A DNA stretch of 64,000 bases from Streptomyces sp. NRRL F-5122 (GCF_001507435.1 NZ_LMWH01000001.1:310001-374000); one strand, 5' to 3'. Positions 1-9,990 are shown, counted from the first letter of the stretch. A program made the numbers and translations. Notes: generated by a model from the sequence alone, not told the origin.

Positions 1-212
1 ACGATCCTGCTTTCGATTACCGAACTCTTGACGCGTCGCCGAACCTGAAGCGAGACTCCCGTCCAACGGTCGGCATTGTCGAACACCTACCGGCAATAAG
101 CGCTAGAGTGTGACAACGCCAAGGGCCGGCATCGCTCTCACCCCCGAGGGCGCGGACCACCGGAGGGACCCGGGGTTCGCCTTCCCCTGGACGAAGGACA
201 AAGGAGTCGCGG
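1..212 (+). promoter_or_regulatory. leader/promoter region of the glp operon
   Basis: Non-coding region before glpF. A short dyad TTCG-ATTAC-CGAA lies at 12-24, and the related word GTCGAACA at 79-86 could be half of a second site. In streptomycetes the glycerol operon is controlled by the IclR-family repressor GylR, normally encoded just upstream and therefore outside this window. Reading these dyads as GylR contacts is inference. I could not place a convincing -35/-10 pair. Confidence 0.35.
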
Positions 213-1001
213 GTGTCCAGCTCCGACATCTTCATCGGCGAGACCATCGGTACCGCCATACTCATCCTGCTCGGCGGCGGCGTCTGCGCCGCAGTGACGC
301 TGAAGGCCTCCAAGGCCCGTAACGCCGGCTGGCTCGCCATCGCTTTCGGGTGGGGCTTCGCCGTTCTGACGGCGGTCTACACCTCGGCACCTCTCTCCGG
401 TGCCCACCTCAACCCGGCGGTGACACTCGCTCTCGCCATCAAGGACGGCGACTGGAGCAACGTCCCGGTCTACTGGGCCGGACAGCTGCTCGGCGCGATG
501 ATCGGTGCGGCCCTGGTCTGGGTCGTCTACTACGGCCAGTTCCAGGCCCACCTCACCGACAGAGAGGTCGTCGGGGGCCCGGGCGCTCAGGACACCAAGG
601 CCGTCGAGGCCCAGGAGGCCCAGGCGGGTCCGGTGCTCGGCATCTTCTCCACCGGTCCCGAGATCCGCAACGCGGTGATGAACCTCGCCACGGAGGTCAT
701 CGGCACCATCGTGCTGGTCCTCGCCGTGCTCACGCAGGGCCTCAACGACAAGGGCAACGGTCTCGGCAACCTGGGTGCCTTGATCACCGCGCTGGTGGTC
801 GTCTCCATCGGCCTCTCGCTCGGCGGCCCGACCGGCTACGCGATCAACCCGGCCCGCGACCTGGGTCCGCGCATCGTCCACGCTCTCCTTCCCCTGCCCA
901 ACAAGGGCGGCTCCGACTGGGGCTACGCCTGGATCCCGGTCGTCGGCCCGCTGGTCGGCGGCGCGATCGCCGCAGGCATATACAACGTCGCCTTCGCCTG
1001 A
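213..1001 (+). CDS. glpF: glycerol uptake facilitator, MIP/aquaporin family
   Basis: A 262-residue membrane channel that should let glycerol diffuse into the cell. The two MIP signature loops are visible: NPA at residues 67-69 and NPAR at 212-215. The Asp after the second motif (NPARD) is typical of glycerol facilitators rather than water-only aquaporins. About six hydrophobic helices can be traced. A hydrophilic insert near residues 115-135 separates the two halves and is longer than in E. coli GlpF. The GTG start is set by an AAGGAG at 201-206, six bases upstream. It is the first gene of an operon with glpK and glpD. Confidence 0.95.
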   Translation: MSSSDIFIGETIGTAILILLGGGVCAAVTLKASKARNAGWLAIAFGWGFAVLTAVYTSAPLSGAHLNPAVTLALAIKDGDWSNVPVYWAGQLLGAMIGAALVWVVYYGQFQAHLTDREVVGGPGAQDTKAVEAQEAQAGPVLGIFSTGPEIRNAVMNLATEVIGTIVLVLAVLTQGLNDKGNGLGNLGALITALVVVSIGLSLGGPTGYAINPARDLGPRIVHALLPLPNKGGSDWGYAWIPVVGPLVGGAIAAGIYNVAFA

Positions 1002-1089
1002 GAGAACTGATCTTCTCCGGACATCGCCTCTCAGCACCGCGCGCCGTAAAGACAGCCCCTCTTATCCACGGACATCCCAGGAGCACACC

Positions 1090-2628
1090 GTGACCGACGC
1101 ACACACCGCCGGCCCCTTCATCGCCGCCATCGACCAGGGCACCACGTCCTCGCGCTGCATCGTCTTCGACCGGGACGGCCGCATCGTCTCCGTCGACCAG
1201 AAGGAGCACGAGCAGATCTTCCCCAAGCCGGGCTGGGTCGAGCACAACGCCACCGAGATCTGGACCAACGTCCAGGAGGTCGTCGCCGGAGCCATCGAGA
1301 AGGCCGGCATCACCCGGGACGACATCAAGGCCATCGGCATCACCAACCAGCGCGAGACCACCGTGCTGTGGGACAAGAACACCGGTGAGCCCGTCCACAA
1401 CGCCATCGTCTGGCAGGACACCCGCACGGACGCGCTCTGCAAGGAGCTCGGCCGCAACGTCGGCCAGGACCGCTTCCGCCGCGAGACCGGTCTGCCGCTG
1501 GCCTCCTACTTCGCCGGTCCCAAGGCCCGCTGGCTGCTCGACAACGTCGAGGGTCTGCGCGAGCGCGCCGCGGCGGGCGACATCCTCTTCGGCACGATGG
1601 ACACCTGGGTCATCTGGAACCTGACGGGCGGTGTCGACGGCGGCCGCCACGTCACCGACGTGACCAACGCCTCCCGCACGCTGCTGATGAACCTGCACAC
1701 CATGCAGTGGGACGAGAAGATCGCCGAGTCCATCGGCGTGCCGCTGACGATGCTGCCCGAGATCCGCTCGTCCGCCGAGGTGTACGGCGAAATCACCGGC
1801 GGACGCCTCGGCGAGCTGCTCGGCGGCATCCCGGTCGCCTCCGCGCTGGGCGACCAGCAGGCCGCCCTGTTCGGCCAGACCTGCTTCTCCGAGGGCGAGA
1901 CCAAGTCCACCTACGGCACCGGCACCTTCATGGTGATGAACACCGGTGACAAGCTCATCAACTCCTACTCGGGCCTGCTGACCACGGTCGGCTACCAGAT
2001 CGGCGACCAGAAGCCGGTCTACGCCCTGGAGGGTTCGATCGCGGTCACCGGCTCCCTCGTGCAGTGGATGCGCGACCAGATGGGCCTGGTCAAGACCGCC
2101 GCCGAGATCGAGACCCTCGCGCTCTCGGTCGAGGACAACGGCGGCGCGTACTTCGTGCCGGCCTTCTCCGGCCTGTTCGCCCCGTACTGGCGCTCCGACG
2201 CCCGCGGTGTGATCGCCGGCCTGACCCGTTACGTCACCAAGGCACACCTCGCGCGTGCCGTCCTGGAGGCGACCGCCTGGCAGACCCGCGAGATCGCGGA
2301 CGCCATGACCAAGGACTCGGGCGTGGAGCTGTCGACCCTGAAGGTCGACGGCGGCATGACGTCCAACAACCTGCTGATGCAGACACTCGCGGACGTCCTG
2401 GACGCGCCGGTGGTACGCCCGATGGTCGCCGAGACCACCTGCCTCGGCGCCGCCTACGCCGCCGGTCTCGCCGTCGGCTTCTGGAACAGCACCGACGACC
2501 TGCGCGCCAACTGGCGCCGCGCCGCCGAGTGGACGCCCCACATGGACGCGGAGACCCGCGACCGTGAGTACAAGAACTGGCTCAAGGCCGTCGAGCGGAC
2601 CATGGGCTGGATCGAACACGAGGAGTAG
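1090..2628 (+). CDS. glpK: glycerol kinase
   Basis: A 512-residue FGGY-family kinase that phosphorylates glycerol to sn-glycerol 3-phosphate with ATP in the cytoplasm. The N-terminal phosphate loop DQGTTSSR is at residues 15-22, and the second-domain ATP-binding segments ([15 protein letters not shown]) are present. Length matches the usual 500-510 residues. The start is GTG. It lies 88 bases after glpF and only 6 bases before glpD, so the three are read as one operon in which entry is followed by trapping as the phosphate. Confidence 0.97.
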   Translation: MTDAHTAGPFIAAIDQGTTSSRCIVFDRDGRIVSVDQKEHEQIFPKPGWVEHNATEIWTNVQEVVAGAIEKAGITRDDIKAIGITNQRETTVLWDKNTGEPVHNAIVWQDTRTDALCKELGRNVGQDRFRRETGLPLASYFAGPKARWLLDNVEGLRERAAAGDILFGTMDTWVIWNLTGGVDGGRHVTDVTNASRTLLMNLHTMQWDEKIAESIGVPLTMLPEIRSSAEVYGEITGGRLGELLGGIPVASALGDQQAALFGQTCFSEGETKSTYGTGTFMVMNTGDKLINSYSGLLTTVGYQIGDQKPVYALEGSIAVTGSLVQWMRDQMGLVKTAAEIETLALSVEDNGGAYFVPAFSGLFAPYWRSDARGVIAGLTRYVTKAHLARAVLEATAWQTREIADAMTKDSGVELSTLKVDGGMTSNNLLMQTLADVLDAPVVRPMVAETTCLGAAYAAGLAVGFWNSTDDLRANWRRAAEWTPHMDAETRDREYKNWLKAVERTMGWIEHEE

Positions 2629-2634
2629 ACAGCG

Positions 2635-4242
2635 ATGACCACCCTGCAGAGTGTCCCGGCTCTGGGGACGCACCCGGCCTTCGGCTCCAACCCGAGCCGC
2701 GCCGAGACCAGGGAACAATTGTCCAGGGCGACATTCGACCTCCTGGTGATCGGCGGCGGAATCCTGGGCATCTCCACTGCCTGGCATGCTGCGCAGTCGG
2801 GCCTGCGGGTGGCGCTGGTGGACGCCGGCGACTTCGCCGGCGCCACCTCGTCCGCCTCCTCCAAGCTTCTCCACGGCGGACTGCGCTATCTGCAGACCGG
2901 CGCGGTGAAGCTCGTGGCGGAGAACCACTTCGAGCGCCGTGCGGTCTCCCGTCAGGTGGCCCCCCATCTGGCGAATCCGCTCACGTTCTACCTCCCCGTG
3001 TACAAGGGCGGGCCGCACGGCGCGGCGAAGCTCGGGGCGGGCGTCTTCGCCTACTCCGCGCTGTCGGCGTTCGGTGACGGCGTCGGCCACCTGCTGTCGC
3101 CGGCCAGGGCGCAGCAGGACGTGCCGGAGCTCCGCACCGAGAACCTCAAGGCCGTCGCCGTCTACGGCGACGACCAGATGAACGACGCGCGCATGGCGCT
3201 GATGACGGTCCGCGCGGCCGTCGAGGCGGGTGCCGTCGTCCTCAACCACGCCGTCGTCACCGGACTGCGCTTCACCAAGGGACGGGTGACCGGCGCCGAT
3301 CTGAGGGACGGCCAGTCCGGCGACGAGTTCGGGGTCGACGCGCGACTGGTGCTCAACGCGACCGGCCCCTGGGTCGACCACCTGCGCAGAATGGAGGACC
3401 CGAAGGCGGCGCCCTCCATACGCCTGTCCAAGGGGGTGCACCTGGTGCTCAAGCGCACCTCGCCCTGGAAGGCGGCACTGGCCACGCCGATCGACAAGTA
3501 CCGCATCACCTTCGCCCTCCCCTGGGAGGACATGCTGCTGCTCGGCACCACCGACGAGCAGTACGAGGGCGATCCGGCCGAGGTCTCCGTGGGCGAGAAG
3601 GACATCGCGCAGATCCTCGACGAGGCGGCCTTCTCGGTCCGCGACCAGCAGCTCCAGCGCGATCTGATCACCTACTCCTTCGCCGGTCTTCGGGTGCTTC
3701 CCGGCGGCCCCGGCGACACCGCCAAGGCCAAGCGCGAGACCGTCGTCACCGAGGGCAGGGGCGGCATGCTGTCCGTCGCGGGCGGCAAGTGGACCACGTT
3801 CCGGCACATCGGCCGCACGGTCATGAAGAAGCTGGAGGCGCTGCCGGGCCGCCCGCTCGGCGACGACTTCGAGCCGATCTCCACGCTGCCGAAGCGGCTG
3901 CCGCTGCCCGGCATCGCCAACCCGCGCGCGGTCGCCCACCGGCTGGTCGTCGACGGTCCGGCGCCCGGTCCGCGCATGGCGCCCGACACCGCCAAGCACC
4001 TGGCGACCCACTACGGTTCGCTGGCCTTCGACATCGCCCGGCTGGCCAACGAGAACCCGGAGCTGGGCGAGCGCGTGCACCCGGACGCCCCCGAGATCTG
4101 GGCGCAGGTCGTCTACGCCCGCGATCACGAGTGGGCCGAGACGGTGGACGATGTGCTGCGCCGGCGCACCACTCTGACGATCCGCGGCCTGGCCACGGAC
4201 GAGGTGCGCGGGCAGGTCCAGAACCTGCTCGACAAGCGGTAG
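2635..4242 (+). CDS. glpD: glycerol-3-phosphate dehydrogenase, FAD-dependent
   Basis: A 535-residue flavoprotein that oxidises glycerol 3-phosphate to dihydroxyacetone phosphate and passes electrons to the respiratory chain at the membrane. The dinucleotide-binding motif LLVIGGGILG is at residues 36-45, followed by the family segment ASSKLLHGGLRYLQTG that shapes the FAD/substrate site. The C-terminal helical GlpD domain is present. It follows glpK after 6 bases, and a 13-bp hairpin directly after the stop closes the operon. Full length; no missing motif seen. Confidence 0.97.
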   Translation: MTTLQSVPALGTHPAFGSNPSRAETREQLSRATFDLLVIGGGILGISTAWHAAQSGLRVALVDAGDFAGATSSASSKLLHGGLRYLQTGAVKLVAENHFERRAVSRQVAPHLANPLTFYLPVYKGGPHGAAKLGAGVFAYSALSAFGDGVGHLLSPARAQQDVPELRTENLKAVAVYGDDQMNDARMALMTVRAAVEAGAVVLNHAVVTGLRFTKGRVTGADLRDGQSGDEFGVDARLVLNATGPWVDHLRRMEDPKAAPSIRLSKGVHLVLKRTSPWKAALATPIDKYRITFALPWEDMLLLGTTDEQYEGDPAEVSVGEKDIAQILDEAAFSVRDQQLQRDLITYSFAGLRVLPGGPGDTAKAKRETVVTEGRGGMLSVAGGKWTTFRHIGRTVMKKLEALPGRPLGDDFEPISTLPKRLPLPGIANPRAVAHRLVVDGPAPGPRMAPDTAKHLATHYGSLAFDIARLANENPELGERVHPDAPEIWAQVVYARDHEWAETVDDVLRRRTTLTIRGLATDEVRGQVQNLLDKR

Positions 4243-4254
4243 GCGACCCGAGCC

Positions 4255-4283
4255 GAGGGGCGGCCCCCAGGGGGCCGCCCCTC
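4255..4283 (+). terminator. rho-independent-type hairpin after glpD
   Basis: A perfect 13-bp stem (GAGGGGCGGCCCC paired with GGGGCCGCCCCTC) with a 3-base loop starts 12 bases after the glpD stop. No T-tract follows, as is usual in Streptomyces. It separates the glp operon from the next gene. Confidence 0.8.
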
Positions 4284-4385
4284 GCTCATGTCCCGGCGTC
4301 CCGCTTGCGTACGGTGTCCGAGTGCGCGGTGCGCGCCCGCCGTGCACCGCTCCCCCCGCACTCGCCGATCCGCTGGAGTCGCCTC

Positions 4386-5147
4386 ATGACGCAGACCCTG
4401 TCGCCCGTCACCCGCATCCCCAACACCGGGCTGCCGCCGTACGCCGTTCTCGTGGGCGACCCGGCGCGTGCGGCGACGGTCGCCGCGCTGCTCGAGGACG
4501 CCGCCGAGGTCTCCTACCACCGTGAGTACCGGGTGTTCACGGGGAGCTGGAAGGGACTGCCGGTGACGGTGGCCTCGCACGGTGTGGGCGCGCCGGGCGC
4601 GATCCTGCTCTTCCAGGAACTGACGGACGCCGGGATTCACACCCTCGTCCGTCTCGGCACGGCGGGCGCGATGAAGGCGGGGATCGCCGACGGGGATCTG
4701 GTGATCGCGGAGGCGGCCGTGCGCGACGACGGTGTGACCGGCCAGCTGCTGCCCCCCGAGTACCCGGCGGTCGCGGCGCCCGAGGCGGTCCTCGCCCTGC
4801 AGCGCGCAGCCCGTGAGGCGGGTGCGCCGCACCACCGCGGGATCGTGTGGACCCGGGCGGCCTTCCAGCCGGGGCTGATCCCCCTGGACGCGTACGAACG
4901 GGCCGGTCTCGCGGCGATCGAGATGGAGCTGTCCGCGCTGCTGGTCACCGCATCCCTGCGCGGGCGGGTCGCGGGCGGCGTGCTGGTCGTGGACGGCGTC
5001 AACGCCGATGAACTGACCGACGAGAAGGCGGCTTTCTCCACGGGCGGCTACGACCCGCACCGGGATGTGGTCGCGCGGGGTGTGGAACGCGGGGCGGTAG
5101 TGGCACTGGAGGCGCTGCGGCTGCTCGAGGAGGGGAACGCGCGATGA
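4386..5147 (+). CDS. nucleoside phosphorylase family protein (uridine/purine nucleoside phosphorylase-like)
   Basis: A 253-residue protein of the PNP/UDP phosphorylase superfamily. The phosphate-site motif GDPAR is at residues 24-28. A glycine-rich LGTAGAM segment and an IEMELSALL stretch match the ribose-binding ME(M)E region of hexameric uridine phosphorylases. It should cleave a nucleoside to a free base and ribose 1-phosphate; the base specificity cannot be read. The stop overlaps the next start (ATGA at 5144-5147), so it is probably translationally coupled to an amidohydrolase that could deaminate a related purine or nucleoside. The ATG at 4386 is chosen because the homology begins directly after it. 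Confidence 0.85.
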   Translation: MTQTLSPVTRIPNTGLPPYAVLVGDPARAATVAALLEDAAEVSYHREYRVFTGSWKGLPVTVASHGVGAPGAILLFQELTDAGIHTLVRLGTAGAMKAGIADGDLVIAEAAVRDDGVTGQLLPPEYPAVAAPEAVLALQRAAREAGAPHHRGIVWTRAAFQPGLIPLDAYERAGLAAIEMELSALLVTASLRGRVAGGVLVVDGVNADELTDEKAAFSTGGYDPHRDVVARGVERGAVVALEALRLLEEGNAR

Positions 5148-6445
5148 GCGAGCGCATCGATCTGCTGGTGCACGGCGGCGACGTCCTGACCGTCGACGCC
5201 ACCGGAACCGTCGTACCTCAGGGCGCCGTCGCCGTGCGTGAAGGCGCGATCGTCGAGGTCGGCCCGGCCGAACGGCTGCGGGAGCGCTACAGCGCGGACG
5301 AGGACGTCGACTCCGCGGGCTGCCTGGTCCTGCCGGGCCTGGTCAACGCGCACACCCATCTGGCGATGACGCTGCTGCGGGGCCGCGCCGACGACGTCAC
5401 CCTCCAGGGCTTCCTGGAGCGTGTGCTGCGCTGGGAGGCGGAGCTGCTGTCGCCGGGGAACATCGCGGTGGCGGTGCGCGCGGCGATCGCCGAGAGCGTG
5501 CGCGCCGGGGTGACCTCGGCCCTCGACATGTACTGGTTCCACGAGGCGGCGGAGCGGGTGGCGCGGGAGGCGGGCTGGCGGCTGCTGACCGGGCCGACCT
5601 TCATGGACGTCCCCGGCTCCCCCGACGGCCGGCCGTACGGGGAGCGCCTGGAGTGGGCGCGCCGTGACCTGGCCGCGCGGACAGCGGACCGGCCGGGGAC
5701 GCGGCCCGTGCTCTTCGCCCACTCGGCGTACACCCTCGGGCCCGAGCAGCTCGTCGAGATCGCCGCGCTTGCGCGTGAGTTCGGGGCGCTGCTGCACATC
5801 CACGCCGCGGAGAACGCGGCCGAGGTCGAAACCGTCGAGCAGCGCTACGGCAAGCGCCCGGTGGAACTGCTCGACTCGCTCGGTCTGCTCGGCCCCGATC
5901 TGCTGCTGGCCCACGCCGTCGACCTGACCGGTCCGGAGATCACGGCGCTGGGCCGCACGGGTACCTCGGTGGCGCACTGCCCGGTGTCCAACCTCAAGCT
6001 GGGCTGCGGGATCGCGCCTGTGCCGCGGCTGCTGGACGCGGGGGTGACCGTGGGTCTCGGCACGGACGGAGCGGTGAGCTCGAACACGCTGGACGTGCTC
6101 GGCGCGGTACGGCAGGCGGCCCTGGTGCACAAGGCGGCCGGGGACCCGACCGCGGTCGGGGCCGAGCAGGCGGTGCGGATGGCGACCGCCGACGGCGCCC
6201 GTGCGCTGGGTCTCGGCGACCTGCTGGGGTCGCTGGAGACGGGCAAACGGGCCGATCTGATCGTCCTCGATCTCGGCGGACCGCATCTGCGGCCACGGCA
6301 CGACCCGTGGTCGGCGCTCGCTTACGCGGCGCAGTCCGCCGACGTACGGGACACGGTCGTCGACGGCCGGATCCTCATGCGGAACCGAGTGCTGACGACG
6401 CTCGACGAGAAGGCGGCGCTGGCGGAGTTCGAGGCGCTGGACTGA
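5144..6445 (+). CDS. amidohydrolase, SsnA/MtaD-type aminohydrolase
   Basis: A 433-residue metal-dependent hydrolase of the amidohydrolase superfamily. The metal ligands are recognisable: HTH at residues 70-72, HIH at 218-220 and Asp308 in GLGTDGAVSSN. The layout (N-terminal beta sandwich, TIM barrel, sandwich return) and length fit adenosine/methylthioadenosine/S-adenosylhomocysteine or cytosine-type deaminases. The substrate is not determined. Coupled by a 4-base overlap to the nucleoside phosphorylase-like gene, it suggests a two-step nucleoside salvage or breakdown module. The FadR-type regulator that follows is a likely controller. Confidence 0.85.
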   Translation: MSERIDLLVHGGDVLTVDATGTVVPQGAVAVREGAIVEVGPAERLRERYSADEDVDSAGCLVLPGLVNAHTHLAMTLLRGRADDVTLQGFLERVLRWEAELLSPGNIAVAVRAAIAESVRAGVTSALDMYWFHEAAERVAREAGWRLLTGPTFMDVPGSPDGRPYGERLEWARRDLAARTADRPGTRPVLFAHSAYTLGPEQLVEIAALAREFGALLHIHAAENAAEVETVEQRYGKRPVELLDSLGLLGPDLLLAHAVDLTGPEITALGRTGTSVAHCPVSNLKLGCGIAPVPRLLDAGVTVGLGTDGAVSSNTLDVLGAVRQAALVHKAAGDPTAVGAEQAVRMATADGARALGLGDLLGSLETGKRADLIVLDLGGPHLRPRHDPWSALAYAAQSADVRDTVVDGRILMRNRVLTTLDEKAALAEFEALD

Positions 6446-6550
6446 GCCGGGCCCGACGTACCGGCACAGGGTCTCCCGCGGTGCCGGGGCCCCTTCGACG
6501 ACATCGGGATTCCTTGCCCCGTTCAGCCTACTGAACCCCCATAATGACCG

Positions 6551-6565
6551 AGACATCGGATGTCT
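6551..6565. promoter_or_regulatory. inverted repeat, candidate operator of the GntR regulator
   Basis: AGACAT-CGG-ATGTCT is a perfect 6-3-6 inverted repeat that ends 21 bases before the GntR-family start codon. A second perfect dyad, GTTCAG-CCTA-CTGAAC, lies at 6521-6536. FadR-subfamily proteins commonly bind short dyads like the first near their own promoters, so autoregulation is the natural reading. It is inference. Confidence 0.55.
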
Positions 6566-6586
6566 GAGCGTACAGGGAGGGCCGCC

Positions 6587-7258
6587 ATGGCAGTCACCGA
6601 TGAGGCGATCGAAAAGATCAAGGGGATGATCGTCTCCGGCGCCCTGCGGCCGGGCGACCGTCTGCCGAAGGAGAGCGAGCTCGCCGCCGAGCTCGGTCTC
6701 TCCCGCAACTCCCTGCGCGAGGCCGTACGCGCCCTGTCGCTGATCCGGATCCTGGACGTGCGGCAGGGCGACGGCACCTATGTGACGAGCCTCGACCCCC
6801 AGCTCCTGCTGGAGGCCCTGAGCTTCGTCGTGGACTTCCACCGCGACGACACCGTGCTGGAGTTCCTCGCGGTGCGCCGCATCCTGGAGCCGGCCGCGAC
6901 CGCCATGGCGGCGGCCCGTATCAGCCAGCAGCAACTGGACGCGTTGACGGCGCAGTTGGACAAGCTGGGCCCCGAACCGTCGGTGGAGGAACTGGTCGCC
7001 TGCGACCTGGAGTTCCACCGGGGCATCGTGCAGACCTCCGGCAACTCGGTGCTGTGCTCCCTGCTGGACGGGCTCTCCGGACCCACCACCAGGGCCCGGA
7101 TCTGGCGCGGTCTGACGCAGGAGGACGCGGTCAGCCGCACTCTGCACGAGCACCGGGCGATCCTCGGTGCCCTGCGTGACCGCGACGCGGAGGCGGCCCG
7201 CTCATGGGCGACCGTGCACATCGCGTCCGTCGAACAGTGGCTGCGCTCGACGCTGTGA
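6587..7258 (+). CDS. GntR-family transcriptional regulator, FadR subfamily
   Basis: A 223-residue repressor-type protein. Residues 1-70 form the winged helix (KESELAAELGLSRNSLREAVRAL is characteristic), and the remainder is an all-helical FCD effector domain with metal-ligand-like residues (CDLEFHRGIV, HEHRAIL). The ATG at 6587 is preferred over an upstream in-frame ATG because AGGGAGG sits six bases before it. It follows the amidohydrolase on the same strand with its own upstream dyads. It probably controls itself and perhaps the nucleosidase/amidohydrolase pair. The effector is unknown. Confidence 0.88.
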   Translation: MAVTDEAIEKIKGMIVSGALRPGDRLPKESELAAELGLSRNSLREAVRALSLIRILDVRQGDGTYVTSLDPQLLLEALSFVVDFHRDDTVLEFLAVRRILEPAATAMAAARISQQQLDALTAQLDKLGPEPSVEELVACDLEFHRGIVQTSGNSVLCSLLDGLSGPTTRARIWRGLTQEDAVSRTLHEHRAILGALRDRDAEAARSWATVHIASVEQWLRSTL

Positions 7259-7441
7259 CCGTCCGCGGCCCGGACCGGGGACGGGCCGGTCGGAGGGGCA
7301 TCCGCCGACGATCATGGGTGTTCGACGACGCCGTAGTGGGCAGTGATCCGTTCACTCCCCCGTGCAAGGGGGCTGCGGGCGTCCCCGCCGCACGCCGTAA
7401 GGTTGGGACGTACGCGAGGGCACGTTGGAAGGAGGCACTGG

Positions 7442-8413
7442 GTGATCGAGCTCGAGGGGGTTCCCGAGCTGATCGACCCGGTCATGGTGGCCGCGTTCGA
7501 GGGCTGGAACGATGCCGGCGACGCCGCCTCCACCGCGGTCGCGCATCTGGACAGGGAGTGGAAGGGCGATGTGTTCGCGGCGCTGGACGCCGAGGACTAC
7601 TACGACTTCCAGGTGAACCGCCCCACTGTGTTCATGGAGGCCGGGGTCCGCAAGATCACCTGGCCCACGACCCGGCTCTCCGTCGTCCGTGTGGGCGGCG
7701 AGAAGCCCCGCGACCTGGTACTGGTCCGCGGTATAGAACCGTCGATGCGCTGGCGCTCGTTCTGCAACGAGCTGCTGGGCTTCGCCCACGAACTGGGCGT
7801 GGAGCTGGTGGTGATCCTGGGCGCCCTGCTCGGGGACACCCCGCACACGCGTCCGGTCCCGATCAGCGGAACCACGTCCGACGCGGACCTGGCCCGCCGG
7901 ATGGACCTGGAGGAGACCAAGTACGAGGGTCCCACCGGCATCGTCGGCGTGCTGCAGGAGGCCTGTGCGCACGCGGGGGTCCCGGCCGTGTCCCTGTGGG
8001 CGGCGGTGCCGCACTACGTGTCGCAGCCGCCGAACCCGAAGGCCACGCTGGCCCTGCTCAACCGCCTGGAGGACCTGCTGGACCTGCGCATCCCGCTCGG
8101 TGAACTGCCGGAGGACGCGCGCGCCTGGCAACTGGGCGTGGATCAGCTCGCCGCCGAGGACAGCGAAGTCGCCGAGTACGTGCAGACGCTGGAGGAGGCC
8201 CGGGACACCGCCGAGCTGCCGGAGGCGTCGGGCGAGGCCATCGCCCGCGAGTTCGAGCGGTATCTGCGCCGACGGGACGTGAGCCCGCCCGGCGGGCACG
8301 CCACGGCGGAGGGCGACACCGGTCCGTTCCGCCTCGACAACCCCGGCGGGCGCCAGCGTCCGCCGAAGCCACCGCGGTCCGGCGGCGAGGACGAGGACTC
8401 CTCGGAGGACTAG
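7442..8413 (+). CDS. parJ: PAC2-family protein, probable ParJ
   Basis: A 323-residue protein of the PAC2 (proteasome assembly chaperone 2-like) family. The family core runs from LIDPVMVAAFEGWNDAGDAA to about residue 230, and an acidic, proline-rich, low-complexity tail covers the last 40 residues. The GTG start has an excellent AAGGAGG at 7429-7435. From memory, the S. coelicolor gene next to mshC (SCO1662) encodes ParJ, reported to modulate polymerisation of the chromosome-segregation ATPase ParA. The symbol rests on that synteny plus the fold, not on a biochemical motif. A strong hairpin follows. Confidence 0.75.
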   Translation: MIELEGVPELIDPVMVAAFEGWNDAGDAASTAVAHLDREWKGDVFAALDAEDYYDFQVNRPTVFMEAGVRKITWPTTRLSVVRVGGEKPRDLVLVRGIEPSMRWRSFCNELLGFAHELGVELVVILGALLGDTPHTRPVPISGTTSDADLARRMDLEETKYEGPTGIVGVLQEACAHAGVPAVSLWAAVPHYVSQPPNPKATLALLNRLEDLLDLRIPLGELPEDARAWQLGVDQLAAEDSEVAEYVQTLEEARDTAELPEASGEAIAREFERYLRRRDVSPPGGHATAEGDTGPFRLDNPGGRQRPPKPPRSGGEDEDSSED

Positions 8414-8424
8414 GAGGACTAGAA

Positions 8425-8456
8425 GGGGGGCGGTGCGCATCGGCGCACCGCCCCCC
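8425..8456 (+). terminator. hairpin terminator of the PAC2 gene
   Basis: A 13-bp perfect stem (GGGGGGCGGTGCG paired with CGCACCGCCCCCC) with a 6-base loop lies 12 bases after the stop and is followed by TCTC. Confidence 0.8.
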
Positions 8457-8699
8457 TCTCGTCGGTCGTCGCAGGTGCCGGATTTCCCAGGCTGCCCCGG
8501 TCGATGCGGCACAGGAGAAGGCCGATCGCGGTCCACACGGTCGGTCCGTCTCCGACGCCGAGCCATGAGGGCGTGTGCGCCGGCCGTCGTGTTGCTGCGC
8601 CGGCCTCCCCGACTTCCGTCGCGGCTGCGGCCGTTGGACCGGCTCCTCGTGGCGCGGACCCCGCAGTGAACAAGGGGCGGGCCGCCTGCCGAAACCGCC

Positions 8700-8740
8700 G
8701 AGCGGCGCCGGGCGGGGTGATGCCCCGCCCGGCGCCGCTC
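8700..8740 (-). terminator. hairpin terminator of mshC
   Basis: An 18-bp perfect stem beginning GAGCGGCGCCGGGCGGGG, with a TGATG loop, lies 20 bases beyond the mshC stop. It is symmetric and could also stop transcripts coming from the plus strand. Confidence 0.8.
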
Positions 8741-8760
8741 GCACGGACGCGGAGGAAGAT

Positions 8761-9990
8761 TCAGAGCGCCACGCCGAGCAGCGCGTCCACAGCGCGCGAG
8801 ACGACGCCGGGCGCACCCGTGTCCGTGCCCCCGCTCTGCTGCTGGAGCGCCGCCCAGCGGTCGACCGCAGCGAGTGCGGCCGGGGCGTCCAGGTCGCTCG
8901 CGAGGGCTCCGCGGATCTCCTCCACCAGCGCCTCGGCAGGAGGCCCGTCGGGCCGCGAGACGGCGGAGCGCCAGCGCTCGAGCCGTGCCTCGGCGTCCCG
9001 CAGGACCTGGTCGGTCCACTCCCAGTCGGAGCGGTAGTGGTGGGCGAGCAGCGCCAGCCGGATCGCCGCCGGGTCGACGCCGTCGCGCCGCAGCTGGGAC
9101 ACGAAGACCAGGTTGCCCTTGGACTTCGACATCTTCTCGCCGTCCAGCGCGACCATGCCCGCGTGGACGTACGCCTTGGCCATCGGGTACTCGCCGGTCA
9201 GCACCTGAGCGTGCGAGGCGCCCATCTCGTGGTGCGGGAAGGCAAGGTCGGAGCCGCCGCCCTGTACGTCGAAGCCCATGCCCAGGTGGTCCAGGGCGAT
9301 GGCGACACACTCGATGTGCCAGCCGGGACGGCCGTTGCCCAGTGAGCCCCCGTCCCAGCTCGGCTCTCCCGGGCGGGCGGCCATCCAGAGCATCGGATCG
9401 AGCGGGTTCTTCTTGCCCGGGCGGTCCGGGTCCCCGCCGCGTTCGGCGGACAGCAGCCGCATGGCGGCGGCGTCCAGGTTGGACACCTCGCCGAAGTGCG
9501 GGTCCGACTCCACGGAGAAGTAGATGTCGCCGTCGAGTTCGTACGCGGCTCCGGCGTCCCGGAGCCGTTCGACGAGCGGCACGATGCCGGGTATCGCCTC
9601 CACCGCCCCGATGTAGTGGCGGGGCGGCAGCATCCGCAGGGCGGTCATGTCCTCGCGGAAGAGCGCCGTCTCCTTCTCGGCGAGAGCGACCCAGTCGACG
9701 CCGTCGCGCTCCGCCCGCTCCAGCAGCGGGTCGTCGACGTCGGTCACGTTCTGGACGTAGTGAACCTGCCGCTTGGTGTCGAGCCACACGCGCTGAACGA
9801 GGTCGAACGCGTTGTAGGTCGCCGCATGACCCATGTGGGTCGCGTCATAGGGGGTGATGCCGCAGACGTAGATGCGGGCGACGGGACCGGGGTCGAGGGT
9901 GACGGGACCACCGGTCGCGGTGTCGTGGATCCTCAGGTCGCGGCCCTGACCAGGCAGGGCGGGGACCTCGGAAGCGGGCCAGGCATACAT
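8761..9990 (-). CDS. mshC: cysteine--GlcN-Ins ligase of mycothiol biosynthesis
   Basis: A 409-residue class I aminoacyl-tRNA-synthetase-like enzyme. It ligates cysteine to 1-D-myo-inosityl 2-amino-2-deoxy-glucopyranoside using ATP, the penultimate step to mycothiol, the main thiol buffer of actinobacteria. The zinc/cysteine site segment [16 protein letters not shown] contains the HIGH-like HMGH, and [10 protein letters not shown] supplies the KMSKS loop. It differs from true CysS by the MshC-type N-terminus ([14 protein letters not shown]) and by lacking a tRNA anticodon-binding tail, giving a length near 410. Convergent with the PAC2 gene. Confidence 0.95.
   Translation of the reverse strand: MYAWPASEVPALPGQGRDLRIHDTATGGPVTLDPGPVARIYVCGITPYDATHMGHAATYNAFDLVQRVWLDTKRQVHYVQNVTDVDDPLLERAERDGVDWVALAEKETALFREDMTALRMLPPRHYIGAVEAIPGIVPLVERLRDAGAAYELDGDIYFSVESDPHFGEVSNLDAAAMRLLSAERGGDPDRPGKKNPLDPMLWMAARPGEPSWDGGSLGNGRPGWHIECVAIALDHLGMGFDVQGGGSDLAFPHHEMGASHAQVLTGEYPMAKAYVHAGMVALDGEKMSKSKGNLVFVSQLRRDGVDPAAIRLALLAHHYRSDWEWTDQVLRDAEARLERWRSAVSRPDGPPAEALVEEIRGALASDLDAPAALAAVDRWAALQQQSGGTDTGAPGVVSRAVDALLGVAL

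Larger units (their letters stand above)
8414..8760. other. intergenic region between convergent parJ and mshC
   Basis: About 350 bases with no gene I can support. It holds a terminator hairpin at each end (8425-8456 and 8700-8740). The sequence between looks non-coding: the open frames crossing it have no family features and no good ribosome-binding site. Confidence 0.6.

Noticed and set aside
844..4347. Very long open frame on the minus strand (over 1,100 codons) opposite glpF-glpK-glpD
   Set aside because: It mirrors the third-position GC bias of the real genes and has low-complexity Arg/Gly/Leu composition without domains. The plus-strand genes are unambiguous.
8414..8760. Small open frames between parJ and mshC
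   Set aside because: No ribosome-binding site or conserved features, and terminator hairpins lie at both ends.
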